DNA of 6,458 bases, taken from the NCBI GenBank assembly GCA_019090765.1, contig JAHRVJ010000208.1, positions 1 through 6,458 of the forward strand. Direction: 5' to 3'. Shown here in pieces: positions 1 through 6,142 of this stretch. The notes beneath the pieces were generated by a model. It worked only from the letters and a program-made list of their open reading frames with translations. It did not search any database and had not been told where the DNA came from. This DNA is from Ilumatobacteraceae bacterium (lineage in GTDB: Bacteria; Actinomycetota; Acidimicrobiia; Acidimicrobiales; Ilumatobacteraceae). A program made the position numbers and the translations under genes. Positions within the stretch are counted from its first letter, which is position 1; each line of letters begins with the position of its first letter.

Positions 1-611
1 TCACAAAGCTGCTCAGCCTCATCCATGTAGTGAGTGGTGAGGATCAGCGTGACGCCGCGCTGCTTAAGGCGATACAGGCGATCCCACAGCACATGGCGAG
101 CTTGTGGATCGAGACCGGTTGTCGGCTCATCGAGCAGCAGCATGTCGGGTTCGTTGATCAGAGATCGGGCAATGGTGAGGCGGCGCTTCATACCGCCGGA
201 GAGGGGCTCAACCTGGTCGTCGGCGCGCTCGCCGAGCTGGACGAAGTCGAGCAGTTCGCCAGTACGCCGCTTGCACTCAGCGCGCGAGATATCGAAGTAG
301 CGGCCGTAGATCAAGAGGTTCTCGGCGACGGTTAGCTCCTCATCAAGCTGGTCAGCCTGAGGGACTACCCCGAGCCGCGACCGGATCTCGCGTCCGTCAC
401 GGTTGGGGTCGAGGTCGAATATTGAAAGTGTTCCGGCAGTACTCGGCGAGACACAGCCAATCATCCGCATGGTCGAGGTCTTGCCCGCACCGTTCGGGCC
501 GAGAAATCCGAATGACTCGCCTGGCGCAACTTCAAAATCGATGCCGTCCACAGCAACGAATTCATCAAACTGCTTGCGCAGCTCACAAGCGACAATCACA
601 GGAGCTGGCAC
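1..611 (-). CDS. ABC transporter ATP-binding subunit (ABC-2/DrrA-NodI type), 3' end outside window
   Basis: This is the ATPase subunit of an ABC-2-type exporter. It would hydrolyse ATP at the inner face of the membrane to drive a partner permease, which is not in the window. Numbered from the GTG at 611, it shows Walker A GPNGAGKT at 38-45, the Q-loop glutamine at 85, signature LSGGM at 137-141, Walker B LLLDEP at 158-163, D-loop GLD at 166-168 and the switch histidine in LTTHYMDEAEQ at 194. All key residues are intact. Only 203 residues are seen; family members are usually about 240-330, so the C-terminal end and stop lie left of base 1. The start is uncertain: in-frame GTG at 629, TTG at 647 and GTG at 599 are alternatives, and none has a strong ribosome binding site. 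I chose 611 because the product then begins just before the first strand, as in relatives. The substrate cannot be read from this subunit; drug or lipid export is only a family-level guess. It is divergent from the acetyltransferase gene. Confidence 0.93.
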   Translation of the reverse strand, partial: MPAPVIVACELRKQFDEFVAVDGIDFEVAPGESFGFLGPNGAGKTSTMRMIGCVSPSTAGTLSIFDLDPNRDGREIRSRLGVVPQADQLDEELTVAENLLIYGRYFDISRAECKRRTGELLDFVQLGERADDQVEPLSGGMKRRLTIARSLINEPDMLLLDEPTTGLDPQARHVLWDRLYRLKQRGVTLILTTHYMDEAEQLC

Positions 612-667
612 TTTGGCACCGTAGATCACCGAGAGATTCTCAGACAACGCAGTTACGGTCCCGAGCG

Positions 668-1180
668 ATGACCGACACCGAGTCCGCATTAATCCGCCCC
701 ATCCTGCCAACTGACCTTGAGCGAATTCTGGAGCTGAACGAAGCCAACGTGCCCGCTGTCGGCTCAGTCGATGCTGACCGGATGGCGTTCCTCGTCAGCG
801 AGAGCAAGATCGCGTTGGCACTCGAGGTCGAAGGTGCAGTTATTGGGTTCTGCTTGGTCCTCGGACCTGACTCGACGTACGACTCGCTCAACTATTTGTG
901 GTTCAGCGACCGTTACGACAACTTCATGTACCTCGACCGGGTAGCCGTCGACTCAGCATTCACCGGACGCGGTTTCGGAACCTTGCTGTACGCCGAAGTT
1001 GACCGGCTGATGCAGGCACTCGGCGGCGCCGACCAGCTTGCTCTGGAAATCAATGTTGATCCACCAAACGTGGCTTCGCTCGCCTTTCATCACCGCCTCG
1101 GGTTTGGCGAGGTCGGCCAGCAAGACACCCCTTACGGAATCAGAGTCTCTATGCAAACTCGGTCAGCGGTTTCCAGCTGA
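668..1180 (+). CDS. GNAT-family N-acetyltransferase
   Basis: A 170-residue cytoplasmic protein of the GNAT superfamily, which transfers an acetyl group from acetyl-CoA to an amine; the acceptor is unknown. The N-terminus has the typical opening strand and helix (IRPILPTDLERILELNEANVPAV). The core motif A is YLDRVAVDSAFTGRGFGTLLY at 88-108, and its TGRGFG loop (99-104) is the expected pyrophosphate-binding turn for CoA. Motif B follows as EINVDPPNVASLAFHHRLGF at 127-146. Length is normal for a single-domain GNAT. It resembles the predicted-acetyltransferase group COG3818, judged from memory of the motif pattern. The frame stays open upstream to 422, but that stretch is antisense to the ABC gene and does not look like protein, so ATG 668 is preferred. 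No convincing ribosome binding site precedes it. It is the only protein gene on the plus strand and converges on the amidase gene 15 bp away. Confidence 0.93.
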   Translation: MTDTESALIRPILPTDLERILELNEANVPAVGSVDADRMAFLVSESKIALALEVEGAVIGFCLVLGPDSTYDSLNYLWFSDRYDNFMYLDRVAVDSAFTGRGFGTLLYAEVDRLMQALGGADQLALEINVDPPNVASLAFHHRLGFGEVGQQDTPYGIRVSMQTRSAVSS

Positions 1181-1195
1181 CTCACATCTCCTGAT

Positions 1196-1975
1196 TCAAC
1201 GACGGTCTTGGAGAAAACGAAAATGATCGCGGGTTGAGGCAACCCGCTCAGTGTCGATATCGGCTAGCAATACGGTCTCTCCGCCCGCTCCCGATGCGAG
1301 CAACTCCCCAGCCGGGTCAATGATGGCGCTATCGCCTGAGTAGTCAAGCCCCCCGCCGGCGCCGACGCGGTTGACGCCCACCACGTAGGCCTGGTTCTCA
1401 ATCGCTCGGGCACGCAGCAGCGCCGACCAATGCTGCCGTCGCTTTGCCGGCCAATTGGCAACAACGAGATAAGCGTCGGTTGATTTCGCAAGCCCCCAGA
1501 ACTCGTCGGCGAATCGCAGGTCGTAGCAAACGAACAGACTTAGCCGGACGCCCTCGACTTCGACGGTTAGGAAGTCGGTCCCGGCTCGAACATGACGTTC
1601 TTCGTCAGCATGACTGAACGGATGAATCTTGCTATAGCGATGCGTGGTTCCATCTGGCCCGGCGAGCACAAAGACGTTCGACGCGCGTTGATCTCCATCA
1701 GGCGCGTTAGAACAAAGCTCCGGACACGATCCACCCACCCATACGCCATGTTCTGCTGCCATCGACGACAAGAACTGCGCTGATGGCCCTCCTTCGGTTT
1801 CGGCAACGCCAGGTAGGTCGAAGCAGAAGCCAGTCGAGAAGGTCTCACTTAGTAATACAAGGCCAGCACCGCTGGCAACTGCCCCGGCGATAGGGGCAGC
1901 GAGCCGCTCAAAGTTGGCGGCGCGATCATTCCAGACAATGTCGTGCTGTACAGCCGCTACTCGGAGCACCGTCAT
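1196..1975 (-). CDS. Carbon-nitrogen hydrolase, omega-amidase-like (YafV/Nit2 branch of nitrilase superfamily)
   Basis: A 259-residue cytoplasmic amidohydrolase. The nitrilase triad is visible as Glu44 (LLSETFSTGF), Lys116 (YSKIHPF) and Cys150 (FVCYDLRFADEFW), with the second structural Glu probably at 125 (HADEERH). The stretches VANWPAKRRQHW, ARAIENQAYVVGVNRVG and YSGDSAIIDPAGE are typical of YafV-like omega-amidases, which hydrolyse 2-oxoglutaramate or 2-oxosuccinamate to the 2-oxo acid and ammonia. The motif reading is strong; the exact substrate is inferred from family and neighbour. The gene overlaps the upstream aminotransferase by four bases (ATGA). A strong GGAGGG ribosome binding site sits nine bases before the ATG, inside the aminotransferase gene, which fixes the start and points to coupled translation. 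Full length is as usual for the family. Other amidases or carbamoylases of the superfamily are less likely given this context. Confidence 0.94.
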   Translation of the reverse strand: MTVLRVAAVQHDIVWNDRAANFERLAAPIAGAVASGAGLVLLSETFSTGFCFDLPGVAETEGGPSAQFLSSMAAEHGVWVGGSCPELCSNAPDGDQRASNVFVLAGPDGTTHRYSKIHPFSHADEERHVRAGTDFLTVEVEGVRLSLFVCYDLRFADEFWGLAKSTDAYLVVANWPAKRRQHWSALLRARAIENQAYVVGVNRVGAGGGLDYSGDSAIIDPAGELLASGAGGETVLLADIDTERVASTRDHFRFLQDRR

Positions 1976-3165
1976 GAAGCGAAACCCTCCGCGAGGCGCT
2001 GTGCCGCGGCGTCGATCACGCTGAGTTGCTTGCAGAACGCGAACCGAACGAGGTGGCGGCCGTGCTCGGGCCTGGCATAGAAAACTTCGTTGGGAACTGC
2101 CACGACACCGCAGCGTTCTGGGAGTGAACGGCAGAAGGCAAATCCGTCACCGGCCGGATCAACAGAGCGAATATCGACCGTGGCGAAATAGGTGGCTTCA
2201 GGCGAGTAGGTGGTAAATCCGGCCGCATCTAGACCGGTAACAAGACGATCGCGCGCCAATTGCAGGTTCGCGGCCAGGTTGATGAAGTAGCTGTCGGGCA
2301 AACCCAGCCCGACCGCCATCGCTGGCTGGAACGGAGCGCCGTTCACATAGGTGAGGAACTGCTTGGCAGTCTTCGCTGCGGTAACGAGCGGCTCCGGGCC
2401 AGACATCCAACCGATCTTCCAGCCGGTGGTATGAAAGGTTTTGCCACCAGATGAGATGGTCAGCGTGCGTTCGCTCATCCCCGAAAGCGTGGAGATAGGG
2501 ATGTGCGCCCGGTCATCAAACACGAGATGTTCGTAAACCTCGTCGGTCACGACAATGAGATCATGCTCTTGCGCGACTTCGGCAATCAATACCAGTTCGT
2601 CACGCGTGAAGACCTTGCCGGTTGGGTTGTGAGGCGTGTTGAGCAAGATGAGTTTGGTTCGCGGTGAAACAGCAGAGCGGAGTTCATCTGGATCGAATCC
2701 ATATGTGCCATCGTCGCCGGGAGCCAACAGCACCGGCACCGCCTGGGCTCCGGCCAACGCGATGCAGGCCTGGTAGCTGTCGTACATCGGCTCGAACACG
2801 ATTGCCTCGTCGCCAACGTCGAGCATCCCGAGCAACGCTCCCGCCAGCGCCTCGGTCGCACCCGCAGTCACCACGATCTCCGACACCGGGTCAAGCTCGA
2901 TGCCGTAGTAGCGGCGCTGATGGTCGGCAATGGCTTGGCGGAGCTCCAACGTTCCAGGCCCCGGCGGATACTGATTGACCCCTCCGCGTATTGCCTGTAC
3001 GGCAGCCTCCAGAACTTCCGACGGACCATCGGTGTCTGGGAAACCTTGACCGAGGTTGATCGCTCCAGTGGCCACCGCCAATTCAGACATCTCCGCGAAG
3101 ATGGTGGTGCCGAATCCCGCGAGCTTGCTGGTCAGAACATCCGATGGCGCTGGCACGAGCGGCAT
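1972..3165 (-). CDS. Class I/II PLP-dependent aminotransferase (glutamine/methionine/kynurenine aminotransferase or DapC-like)
   Basis: A 397-residue fold-type I aminotransferase of the cytoplasm. Landmarks are INLGQGFPDTDGP (36-48), QYPPGPGTLELRQAI (65-79), the cofactor-binding AGATEAL (101-107), MYDSY (127-131), NTPHNPTG with Asn180, TDEVYEHL with Asp208 and Tyr211, the Schiff-base lysine 242 in SSGGKTFHTTGWKIGW, and the substrate-carboxylate arginine 374 in HLVRFAFCK. No catalytic residue is missing. These features place it in the group holding bacterial methionine aminotransferase YbdL, eukaryotic kynurenine aminotransferase/glutamine transaminase K and mycobacterial DapC. The sequence alone does not separate those roles. 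The downstream omega-amidase argues for glutamine-dependent transamination of a 2-oxo acid; succinyl-diaminopimelate transamination in lysine synthesis remains possible. The frame stays open to an ATG at 3282, inside the cyclase gene, but that extension is not family-like, so ATG 3165 is used. This leaves 16 bp after the cyclase stop and only a weak ribosome binding site. Confidence 0.93.
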   Translation of the reverse strand: MPLVPAPSDVLTSKLAGFGTTIFAEMSELAVATGAINLGQGFPDTDGPSEVLEAAVQAIRGGVNQYPPGPGTLELRQAIADHQRRYYGIELDPVSEIVVTAGATEALAGALLGMLDVGDEAIVFEPMYDSYQACIALAGAQAVPVLLAPGDDGTYGFDPDELRSAVSPRTKLILLNTPHNPTGKVFTRDELVLIAEVAQEHDLIVVTDEVYEHLVFDDRAHIPISTLSGMSERTLTISSGGKTFHTTGWKIGWMSGPEPLVTAAKTAKQFLTYVNGAPFQPAMAVGLGLPDSYFINLAANLQLARDRLVTGLDAAGFTTYSPEATYFATVDIRSVDPAGDGFAFCRSLPERCGVVAVPNEVFYARPEHGRHLVRFAFCKQLSVIDAAAQRLAEGFAS

Positions 3166-3181
3166 TGTATTCGAGCCGTGG

Positions 3182-4462
3182 TTATCCGTGGATGAACAGT
3201 TGACCTTCAGCAGCCATGTCGTGCGCGAGCGAATCGGCAACGCGATAGCTGACTCCAGTACTCTTCGCGCCATACATGGCAAGGTCGGCTGCCTTGATCA
3301 GCTCATCGAGTGTCTTGCCATGCTGAGGGAACACGGCTGCGCCAACCGCCGCTGCGATTGATACGTCGCCCACAATTGGTGTCGTACTGAGGCGATGAGC
3401 AATCCGTTCGGCGCTGCTACGCACGGCACTTCCACCCTCCACTCCGGGGAGGAGGACAACGAATTCGTCGCCACCCCAACGCCCGACGATCTCGGTTTCG
3501 CGAACCGCCCCAGACAGCCGCTCGGCAGAAGCCTGAAGAACGAGGTCACCAAACTGGTGGCCGAGAGTGTCATTGATCTGCTTGAAGCCGTTGAGGTCGA
3601 TGAGCATGATGCACAACCCGACACCGCTTCGCTCAGCTGCAATGAGGGCTTCGTCGGTTCGACGCTCAAATTCGTGCCGGTTGACCAGCCCGGTTAGTTC
3701 ATCGGTGGTGGCCCGAATTTCCAGTGCGCGACGATCAATTCTGAAGGTCCATCCGGCGAGGCCGACAAGGACTGTGCCGAGTGCGAGAAGGACCAGGTAA
3801 AGCATCAGACCCTCGCCGACAAGGCCGATGTTGTTCGCTAAGCGGACACCGATAACGATCGTTCCCCCATCACCCGGCAATGTGGTGACGGATTCGAGCA
3901 CTCGGTAGCCATCAACGTTCCGCAGCTCCGCCACGCCCGACGCGCCCTGTCGGTCAGCGGCTAGAGCGACATCGACCGCCGCTCCGGTCTCGGCGAACGC
4001 GTCAGCGGTGATTTCGCCAAGGAGCTCTTGAGACTGCAGCTTGATCACGACGGTAAATTCGTCTCGGGCGACGATCAGAATTGAGTCACTTGATTCGTCG
4101 ACGGCGACGACCGCCGATCCACCTGAGTCAAGAGAAGCGCGCGCAGCAGCGCCAAACGCGCCAAGCGCCAGAAGGTCGGCCCCATTGCAGTCGGTCGCGG
4201 ATGCGGTCGCGATACATGCAGCTGCGTCTGCCCCAAACGAGGCCGTCAATGCGCTTGGATCGGTGTCAACTGTTGATGCCTCGGCGACGGCGAGGGCACG
4301 GGCGACTGTGGCGTCAGCGGATTGATTGGCCAACAGCAGAACCGACGCGACTTGGGCATCCAACTCCCGCTGTAGTTCGACGCGTTTGTTGAACATCGAG
4401 ACCGAGGTTGCGACCAGGAGAACGACGCTTCCCACAAGCGCGCCAAGTCGAACCAGTCTCAT
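3182..4462 (-). CDS. Membrane-anchored diguanylate cyclase (GGDEF domain) with an extracytoplasmic sensor-like region
   Basis: A 426-residue protein predicted to make cyclic di-GMP from two GTP. Layout: membrane segment about 5-24; an Ala/Ser/Val-rich, probably extracytoplasmic region about 25-214 matching no domain I recognise; a second membrane segment about 217-239; a short linker; and a GGDEF domain about 250-410. The domain opens with TTDELTGLVNRHEFERR, carries IDLNGFKQINDTLGH (metal Asp289, guanine-contact Asn297 and Asp298), and has an intact GRWGGDEF with the motif at 330-334, so activity is expected. The usual inhibitory RxxD six residues before the motif reads RETE (321-324), an Asp-to-Glu change. 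No EAL domain is present. Cysteines 83 and 92 lie in the sensor region. The ATG at 4462 lacks a clear ribosome binding site, but the hydrophobic N-terminus supports it. The stop is 16 bp before the aminotransferase, so one transcript is plausible. The ligand is unknown. Confidence 0.93.
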   Translation of the reverse strand: MRLVRLGALVGSVVLLVATSVSMFNKRVELQRELDAQVASVLLLANQSADATVARALAVAEASTVDTDPSALTASFGADAAACIATASATDCNGADLLALGAFGAAARASLDSGGSAVVAVDESSDSILIVARDEFTVVIKLQSQELLGEITADAFAETGAAVDVALAADRQGASGVAELRNVDGYRVLESVTTLPGDGGTIVIGVRLANNIGLVGEGLMLYLVLLALGTVLVGLAGWTFRIDRRALEIRATTDELTGLVNRHEFERRTDEALIAAERSGVGLCIMLIDLNGFKQINDTLGHQFGDLVLQASAERLSGAVRETEIVGRWGGDEFVVLLPGVEGGSAVRSSAERIAHRLSTTPIVGDVSIAAAVGAAVFPQHGKTLDELIKAADLAMYGAKSTGVSYRVADSLAHDMAAEGQLFIHG

Positions 4463-4488
4463 AACGGGTGTATCGGCAGACTCGTCCC

Positions 4489-4504
4489 ATTTCTTAAGAG
4501 AAAT
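4489..4504. promoter_or_regulatory. Inverted repeat ahead of the diguanylate cyclase gene, possible operator
   Basis: ATTTCT-TAAG-AGAAAT: perfect 6-bp arms around four bases, AT-rich against a GC-rich background. It lies 27 bp before the cyclase ATG and would overlap the start of transcription from the candidate promoter just upstream, a typical repressor position. No regulator is recognised. It could equally be chance or a small RNA hairpin. Confidence 0.3.
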
Positions 4505-4507
4505 CAG

Positions 4508-4537
4508 ACAATATCTGGGCCACGAATTGGCTGCCAG
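4508..4537 (-). promoter_or_regulatory. Candidate sigma-70-type promoter for the cyclase-aminotransferase-amidase cluster
   Basis: On the minus strand CTGGCA (4537-4532) and TATTGT (4513-4508) are separated by 18 bases, each matching four of six consensus positions. Transcription would begin near 4501, giving a leader of about 39 bases before the ATG at 4462. The match is modest and was found by eye. Readthrough from the tRNA-Arg upstream is an alternative source of transcript. Confidence 0.3.
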
Positions 4538-4595
4538 AACGACAAATGAATGCCATCGGTCGCGGGCCTCGCCGCTCCTGCATTTCTGTTCTATC

Positions 4596-4671
4596 TGGCG
4601 CGCCCGAAGGGAGTCGAACCCCTAACCGCTTGATCCGTAATCAAGTGCTCTATCCATTGAGCTACGGGCGC
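4596..4671 (-). tRNA. tRNA-Arg (anticodon ACG)
   Basis: A complete 76-base gene with encoded CCA. The acceptor stem GCGCCCG pairs with CGGGCGC, the discriminator is G, the D-stem is GCTC/GAGC, the anticodon stem CTTGA/TCAAG closes the loop TTACGGA with anticodon ACG, and the T-arm is AGGGG-TTCGACT-CCCTT with one G-U pair. The first anticodon base of this tRNA is normally deaminated to inosine by TadA, letting it read CGU, CGC and CGA. It lies between the LysM gene and the cyclase gene, all on the same strand. Confidence 0.97.
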
Positions 4672-4689
4672 TGGATTGTAACGGGCGAC

Positions 4690-4695
4690 ATTGTA
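4690..4695 (-). promoter_or_regulatory. Candidate -10 element for tRNA-Arg
   Basis: TACAAT (five of six consensus bases) on the minus strand, 18 bases before the mature 5' end. A second TACAAT at 4680-4675 lies too close to the tRNA to be its -10. No good -35 is seen at the usual distance, so this is a weak call. Confidence 0.35.
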
Positions 4696-4696
4696 G

Positions 4697-4715
4697 GCGC
4701 GAGTTGCCTCGACGC
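4697..4715 (-). terminator. Short GNRA-capped hairpin after the LysM/transglycosylase-like gene, possible weak terminator
   Basis: The minus strand reads GCG-T-CGAG-GCAA-CTCG-CGC: a 7-bp stem with one bulged T, capped by a GCAA tetraloop, 20 bases past the stop codon. No T-run follows, so it is not a standard intrinsic terminator. It could also be an RNA-processing or stability element ahead of the tRNA. Confidence 0.25.
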
Positions 4716-4735
4716 GGCCGCCTGATTTCTCCCGG

Positions 4736-6034
4736 TCAGAATCCCCAAGGACCCCAACCACCAGCACGCTGGTACAGCGCGTACGCTGCCTGGGCGTTGG
4801 TTACCGGGTCGAACAACTGCTCTGCTTGGGTGACGCCGATACCGCCAAGCCAACTCTTGTGGACATTCCAGTACATCTGGAACAGCCCATAGCAGCAGTA
4901 GTTCTTTGCAGTTGGGACGTAGTTACTCTCACGCCAGGCGATTTCGAGGGCTCGTTCTTCGAGTTCGTCGGGCCAGACGTCGCGGATGATCTGCTCAACA
5001 TCGCCGGGAGCTGCGGGAACAGTTGTCGCCGGTGTAGTTGCCGGGGTGGTTGCCGGTGGTGCAGTGGTCGCGGGGGTAGTTGCTGCAGGAGCGGTGGTCG
5101 TTACGACTGTGGTCGGTGAGGTCACCGGAGGGGCTGGCGGCGGAGGAGTGCGCGAACCCGATGGCAGGCAAATCACAGACCCCGGGTACAGCGGGGAACG
5201 TTCAGTAGTCCGGTTGAGTTCGAATAGGTCATCGACAGATACTCCGGCACCATCTGCAATACGGATCCAGAAGTCACCGATGACAACTTCGTACTCAATG
5301 GGGCAGATTGGCGCGACTCGCTCGGCTGGGGCCGCCCCACCTGCGGCTGACTCGATCCCCACGGACTCATCTGATTCTTTTAGTGCAGAAGCGGACGCAT
5401 TAGGAATGACGACGGTGGATGGAACGACCGCGGTGGCGTCGCTCTCCGAATTAGATTCCGCGATACTGAGCGCCGTTTCGGGTGTGGCAGTTTCGATTGG
5501 TTGTTGAGCAACTGGCGCGGCCGAGGTGCTGGAAGGAGTGGTTGCAGCAGGATCGGTGGCTGGAACACCACTGTCGTCGCCAGCGGCGATCGCAATGGAG
5601 GACGAAGCCGATGCCGTTTCAATCAGCGCCGATTCGGAGTTCGAGCGGAAGGCCATCGCAAGTGGTGCCAGCAGTATGAGCACCACTGCGGCGCCTCCGA
5701 ACTTGGCGAGTAGCGGGTCGGTACCGGCCGTCCCTGCTGGAGTTGGTTCGACGTCCCAGCCGCTGTCCCATTCTTCACTGGCTTGGGGTGGGGTAGATTC
5801 GCTGGCCGCTAGTTCTTGGACGCTGTCGTGGCTGCTGGCAGGAGTCGGTCGACCGTGTGCTCTAGATGCCTTCGACCCTCCTGTGAGGAGCGATGTCACC
5901 CAACGCGAGACTGATCCACTTGAGCCTGATGAATCTTGATCGCCTTGAGCTTGCGTTGCCGAAGTGCAGTCGCGGGCGGGTGACGAAGACCAGTTGGCCT
6001 CGTCACCCCAGAATTCGTCGCTGTTGTCATTCAT
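4736..6034 (-). CDS. Membrane-anchored LysM protein with C-terminal lytic-transglycosylase-like domain
   Basis: A 432-residue cell-envelope protein. Order: an acidic, Ser/Trp-rich, probably cytoplasmic tail (1-108); one membrane segment (about 113-129, GGAAVVLILLAPLAMAF); a long Ala/Ser/Glu-rich spacer; one divergent LysM domain (about 243-290, YEVVIGDFWIRIADGAGVSV to YPGSVICLP) for peptidoglycan binding; a Pro/Thr linker (about 293-342); and a small lysozyme-like/SLT domain at 346-432. In the last, AWRESNY offers catalytic Glu369 and CCYGLFQMYWNVH carries the GLFQ substrate-groove motif. The likely job is binding and cutting peptidoglycan outside the membrane; this is inferred, and the domain is short enough that activity is not certain. 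Cys244 and Cys289 flank the LysM and could form a disulfide; Cys380-Cys381 are adjacent. An in-frame GTG at 6043 exists, but GAGAGG (6048-6043) lies eight bases before ATG 6034 and overlaps that GTG, so the ATG is preferred. Confidence 0.88.
   Translation of the reverse strand: MNDNSDEFWGDEANWSSSPARDCTSATQAQGDQDSSGSSGSVSRWVTSLLTGGSKASRAHGRPTPASSHDSVQELAASESTPPQASEEWDSGWDVEPTPAGTAGTDPLLAKFGGAAVVLILLAPLAMAFRSNSESALIETASASSSIAIAAGDDSGVPATDPAATTPSSTSAAPVAQQPIETATPETALSIAESNSESDATAVVPSTVVIPNASASALKESDESVGIESAAGGAAPAERVAPICPIEYEVVIGDFWIRIADGAGVSVDDLFELNRTTERSPLYPGSVICLPSGSRTPPPPAPPVTSPTTVVTTTAPAATTPATTAPPATTPATTPATTVPAAPGDVEQIIRDVWPDELEERALEIAWRESNYVPTAKNYCCYGLFQMYWNVHKSWLGGIGVTQAEQLFDPVTNAQAAYALYQRAGGWGPWGF
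5003..5113. repeat. Low-complexity Pro/Thr/Ala linker repeat within the LysM gene
   Basis: Imperfect short repeats encode runs such as APAATTPATTAPPATTPATTPATT, split here only by small variations. On the plus strand they appear as recurring GTNGTTGCCGG-like units. Such linkers form extended, often glycosylated spacers through the wall in actinobacteria (family knowledge). Unit number may vary between strains by slippage. Confidence 0.7.
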
Positions 6035-6042
6035 CGCAGTCA

Positions 6043-6048
6043 CCTCTC
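6043..6048 (-). promoter_or_regulatory. Ribosome binding site deciding the LysM gene start
   Basis: GAGAGG on the minus strand, eight bases before ATG 6034. It overlaps the alternative GTG at 6043, which therefore cannot use it. Confidence 0.7.
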
Positions 6049-6121
6049 GTTTTCGGAGACGCCAAAATGCGGGTCCGAGCGGGATGTGACACCTGAACGC
6101 CGTGATCGGCTACTCGATGTC

Positions 6122-6133
6122 AGACACGTGTCT
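6122..6133. promoter_or_regulatory. Perfect 12-bp palindrome upstream of the LysM gene, candidate operator
   Basis: AGACACGTGTCT is a perfect palindrome 87 bp before the ATG at 6034. On the minus strand its outer bases overlap a poor -10-like TAGACA, 17 bases after TTGCGG. The two dyads GACAT-CT-ATGTC (6176-6187) and GATG-GTCA-CATC (6192-6203) lie further upstream. A dimeric regulator site is a reasonable guess; the protein is unknown. Confidence 0.35.
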
Positions 6134-6142
6134 ATCGCGTTC

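Noticed and set aside
30..335. Plus-strand frames over the ABC gene
   Set aside because: They are shadows of the ABC ATPase, whose minus-strand translation carries every expected motif.
631..641. GAGA-GAT-TCTC short dyad in the ABC/acetyltransferase gap
   Set aside because: Four-base arms are too short to support an operator call, and for some start choices it lies inside the ABC coding sequence.
422..667. Upstream extension of the acetyltransferase reading frame to an ATG at 422
   Set aside because: The stretch lies antisense to the conserved N-terminal half of the ABC ATPase and its translation is Arg/Ser/Gln-rich with no GNAT character. The GNAT fold begins right after ATG 668.
1181..1195. 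Possible bidirectional terminator between the convergent acetyltransferase and amidase genes
   Set aside because: The 15-bp gap holds no stem-loop or T-tract.
3166..3282. N-terminal extension of the aminotransferase into the cyclase gene
   Set aside because: The extra 39 residues overlap the end of the GGDEF gene and do not look like the family N-terminus. ATG 3165 gives the expected length.
4326..4625. Plus-strand open frame ending in RARRESNP
   Set aside because: That ending is the well-known false translation of the antisense of a tRNA T-arm; the frame overlaps the cyclase gene and tRNA-Arg in reverse.
4986..5507. Plus-strand frame of 173 residues rich in Val/Ala/Gly
   Set aside because: It is the mirror of the Pro/Thr linker and LysM coding sequence on the minus strand; low complexity keeps the opposite frame open.
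5526..5939. Plus-strand frame of 137 residues antisense to the LysM gene N-terminus
   Set aside because: It mirrors the Ala/Ser-rich tail and spacer and has no recognisable domain or ribosome binding site.
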